15,943 bases of DNA. Source: Chloroflexota bacterium. GTDB lineage: Bacteria; Chloroflexota; Limnocylindria; QHBO01. The position numbers and the translations under genes were made by a program. The stretch covers positions 1 to 15,943 of the forward strand of contig JADLBB010000025.1 of the NCBI GenBank assembly GCA_020848055.1, given 5' to 3'. Of this stretch, positions 14,559-15,943 are shown piece after piece. Position 1 is the first letter of the stretch, and each line of letters starts with the position of its first letter. Under the pieces are notes generated by a model. The model did not search any database. It was given only the letters and a program-made list of their open reading frames with translations, and was not told the origin of the DNA.

Positions 14559-14900
14559 CTAGGCGATCGCCTGCGCCTCGAGACGTGGCGTCGTCGCTCC
14601 TCGATGGTCGTTCTGCTGCCGCTCTTCCGCCATCCCGGCCAGGACCGCCCGCGCCCACGACGCCAGGCGCGGCATCTCGAGCAGCGAGAAGGTCAGGCCG
14701 CGGACCTCGAGGGCCGCGTGATCCCAGCCATTGAACTCGCGACGAGCAGCGACTCCCCACATCTCGTCGTACAGCTCGGGCCAGGTCGCTCCGCGACGAT
14801 CGTGGCAGTAGCGGATGAAGGCGGCGACATCCGGCGAGGGCTGTTCGGCCGATGTCTCGTGCCGCGGGACGGTGTCGGACACCAACGACCGCGAGGTCAT
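14559..14900 (-). CDS. protein of unknown function (113 aa)
   Basis: The 113-residue product reads MTSRSLVSDTVPRHETSAEQ, then a compact core 'SPDVAAFIRYCHDRRGATWP', 'ELYDEMWGVAARREFNGWDH' and 'LTFSLLEMPRLASWARAVL', and a polar tail. It should be a soluble, largely helical cytoplasmic protein. The start at 14900 is chosen because GGAGG lies 10 bases upstream and a longer frame up to 15053 would translate repeat DNA. A TACGAT -10-like box at 14985-14990 (minus) might drive it. I do not recognise the family. It has ordinary composition and Trp/Tyr/Phe content unlike shadow frames, which supports coding. Confidence 0.65.
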   Translation of the reverse strand: MTSRSLVSDTVPRHETSAEQPSPDVAAFIRYCHDRRGATWPELYDEMWGVAARREFNGWDHAALEVRGLTFSLLEMPRLASWARAVLAGMAEERQQNDHRGATTPRLEAQAIA

Positions 14901-15020
14901 GCGATGGCACCCTCCAGTGCAGGTGATGGTGAGGATGATTCCGTTGGTCGGTGAGCCTCCGACGAGGATGCACGACCGCGCCGGATCGTATGCCCGATCC
15001 GTGACGCGGCGATAGGGGTG

Positions 15021-15052
15021 TATCCACCAACTTGTCCACAACTTCGTCCACA
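15021..15052. repeat. three DnaA-box-like 12-bp repeats
   Basis: TATCCACC, TTGTCCACA and TCGTCCACA occur with their TCCAC cores exactly 12 bp apart. TTGTCCACA matches the DnaA box used in high-GC bacteria. They lie in the roughly 260-bp intergenic region 14901-15160, in which I see no gene. They may titrate DnaA or regulate the flanking genes; no dnaA or dnaN gene is in view to suggest an origin. Confidence 0.5.
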
Positions 15053-15120
15053 CCGGTCCCCGCCCGGTACCGATGGCGGTTCGGGCGTCGCATCGGTCGA
15101 GCCGGAGGCCTCCATCGGCG

Positions 15121-15136
15121 GGAAGCTCACGCTTCC
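15121..15136 (-). terminator. small hairpin downstream of the DoxX-like gene
   Basis: On the minus strand GGAAGC-GTGA-GCTTCC forms a perfect 6-bp stem with a GNRA-type loop, 25 bp after the DoxX-like stop codon. No T-run follows. A second palindrome, GGAGGCCTCC, stands at 15104-15113. It could be a weak terminator or an mRNA 3' end structure. Confidence 0.4.
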
Positions 15137-15160
15137 AAGCGGGAGGCGGGATCGACGCAG

Positions 15161-15739
15161 CTACGCCGGGGTGGCCGCCGGCAGACCGTGGCCCCGTGGA
15201 CTCCGTTCGTCGCCCGACAGCAGCCAGCGCCGGATGCCCGATGGCGCCATCGTGCCAACCACGCGGTCAAGGCCGAAGTACCTGCCGGCACCGATGGTGC
15301 CGATGAACGCGGTGACCAGCGCGTAGGTCAGGTGCTGGTTCACGATCCCGAACTCGAACTCCCAGGCGGCGACGAAGAACAGCAGCATCATCAGCGTGCC
15401 CATGGCCGCGCCGAAGCGCGTGAACAGGCCGAGGATGAGGCTGGCGCCGATCGCAATCTGGCCGAACGGCACGATGAAGTTGATGAACGACATCGCACCC
15501 CCGTTGGAGGCCAGGCCGACCCAGAGGTCATGCGTCGGGTTGAAGACGGTCCCCTCGGCAACCTCTCCGCTGACGAAGGGCCAGCCCAATGTCCCCGCGG
15601 TGGCGAACTTGAGAAAGCCTGCCGCGTCGAAGGGGTTGGGGCCCAGGACCTTCTCCAGGCCCGCCCACAGGAAGATGACCCCCACCACGATGCGCAGGCT
15701 GGCGATTGCCAACTCGTAGCGCCGACTCGTGACGACCAT
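15161..15739 (-). CDS. DoxX/DoxD-family membrane protein
   Basis: The 192-residue product has about four membrane segments: 'IASLRIVVGVIFLWAGLEKV' near the N-terminus, two between residues 80 and 125 ('INFIVPFGQIAIGASLILGL', 'GAAMGTLMMLLFFVAAWEF') and one near 135-150. The 'R.v.G.iFl..GleK' start and 'G.lilGl.TR.ga..g.l' segment are typical of DoxX/DoxD-like proteins, some of which are thiosulfate:quinone oxidoreductase subunits. The soluble insert 'WPFVSGEVAEGTVFNPTHD' suits the longer DoxD-like type. The function here is not determined. AAGGAGG stands 6 bases before the ATG at 15739, fixing the start. It appears to be a single-gene unit. Confidence 0.85.
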   Translation of the reverse strand: MVVTSRRYELAIASLRIVVGVIFLWAGLEKVLGPNPFDAAGFLKFATAGTLGWPFVSGEVAEGTVFNPTHDLWVGLASNGGAMSFINFIVPFGQIAIGASLILGLFTRFGAAMGTLMMLLFFVAAWEFEFGIVNQHLTYALVTAFIGTIGAGRYFGLDRVVGTMAPSGIRRWLLSGDERSPRGHGLPAATPA

Positions 15740-15774
15740 GTGCTGCCTCCTTCAATGAGTCCGAACTCGCGATA

Positions 15775-15780
15775 AACCTA
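15775..15780 (-). promoter_or_regulatory. possible -10 box (TAGGTT) of the DoxX-like gene
   Basis: On the minus strand TAGGTT lies 36 bases before the ATG at 15739, giving a leader of about 29 nt that contains the AAGGAGG site. No clear -35 box is seen, so this is a tentative call. Confidence 0.3.
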
Positions 15781-15844
15781 CGGGGCGCCGGCAGGTCGGT
15801 CGCGGGTCATCGGTCACTAAATCGGCAGTCCGTCCGGCACGGGC

Positions 15845-15943
15845 TCAGGAGGGCTCGATCCCCCACAGGTCGCCCAGCGTGAAACCCTCGGGGAACGGAT
15901 CGTCGGGATCGACCACGAACTCGGTGCGACCGGTGATCCAGGC
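15845..15943 (-). CDS. C-terminal end of an unidentified protein, cut by the window edge
   Basis: Entering from the right edge on the minus strand, 32 codons read AWITGRTEFVVDPDDPFPEG then FTLGDLWGIEPS and a TGA at 15845-15847. The acidic, aromatic, non-repetitive sequence looks like real protein. The tail is too short to assign a family. The gap to the DoxX-like start is about 105 bp, so the two need not share a transcript. Confidence 0.6.
   Translation of the reverse strand, partial: AWITGRTEFVVDPDDPFPEGFTLGDLWGIEPS

Noticed and set aside
15021..15052. Replication origin
   Set aside because: Only three box-like sites, with no AT-rich unwinding region and no dnaA, dnaN or parAB genes in view.
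13849..15093. 414-codon minus-strand frame at the end of the debranching enzyme
   Set aside because: It crosses a hairpin and the 113-aa gene in another frame and is Arg/Gly-rich; no domain is visible.
15032..15775. 247-codon plus-strand frame opposite the DoxX-like gene
   Set aside because: The minus strand has an ideal ribosome binding site and membrane segments; the mirror is Glu/Gln/Arg-rich.

Overview
The window is high-GC bacterial chromosome. It has compact operons with ATGA and GTGA overlaps, frequent AAGGAGG ribosome binding sites on some genes, and several genes that look leaderless, with a GCTANNNT -10 element a few bases upstream of the start. Gene content and style (DUF3352-like protein, YesL-like protein in a sugar ABC operon, fused 2-oxoacid dehydrogenase E1) suggest an uncultured Chloroflexota lineage or an actinobacterium-like organism. 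This placement is an inference; there is no phylogenetic marker other than one tRNA.

Left part (1-2564): a membrane-anchored secreted protein (DUF3352-like) runs off the left edge on the minus strand, divergent from an EamA/DMT-type transporter (1339-2175). About 390 bp follow with two tandem repeat arrays (14 bp x4; 11 bp x3 carrying CGGTAAGC), a possible 40-residue membrane or signal peptide ORF, and the promoter of the next operon.

Operon A (2565-6735, plus): a fused E1-alpha/E1-beta 2-oxoacid dehydrogenase, an overlapping FabD-like acyltransferase that keeps Ser92/His211 but has lost the GHSLGE context and the malonyl-binding Arg, and an overlapping AlkA-type DNA glycosylase. The first two are probably a metabolic pair. 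A convergent tRNA-Arg(UCU) lies just downstream on the minus strand, followed by a divergent 99-residue helical protein of unknown function.

Carbohydrate locus (7202-14469): on the minus strand, in transcription order, a LacI-type repressor, a sugar-binding lipoprotein, two ABC permeases (MalF- and MalG-like) and a YesL-like membrane protein. Divergent from the repressor is a glycogen-debranching/amylo-alpha-1,6-glucosidase-type enzyme. Two quasi-palindromic operator-like sites, 32 bp apart, sit in the repressor/debrancher intergenic region, and one overlaps the proposed -35 box. Together these suggest a repressible alpha-glucan or oligosaccharide uptake and trimming system. No ABC ATPase is encoded here, so it probably uses a shared one.

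Right part (14470-15943): a bidirectional terminator-like hairpin, a 113-residue unknown protein, about 260 bp of intergenic DNA with three DnaA-box-like 12-bp repeats, a DoxX/DoxD-type membrane protein, and the C-terminal 32 residues of an unidentified gene entering from the right edge.

The best candidates for new biology are the divergent acyltransferase paired with the fused E1, and the repeat arrays at 2177-2282 and 15021-15052.
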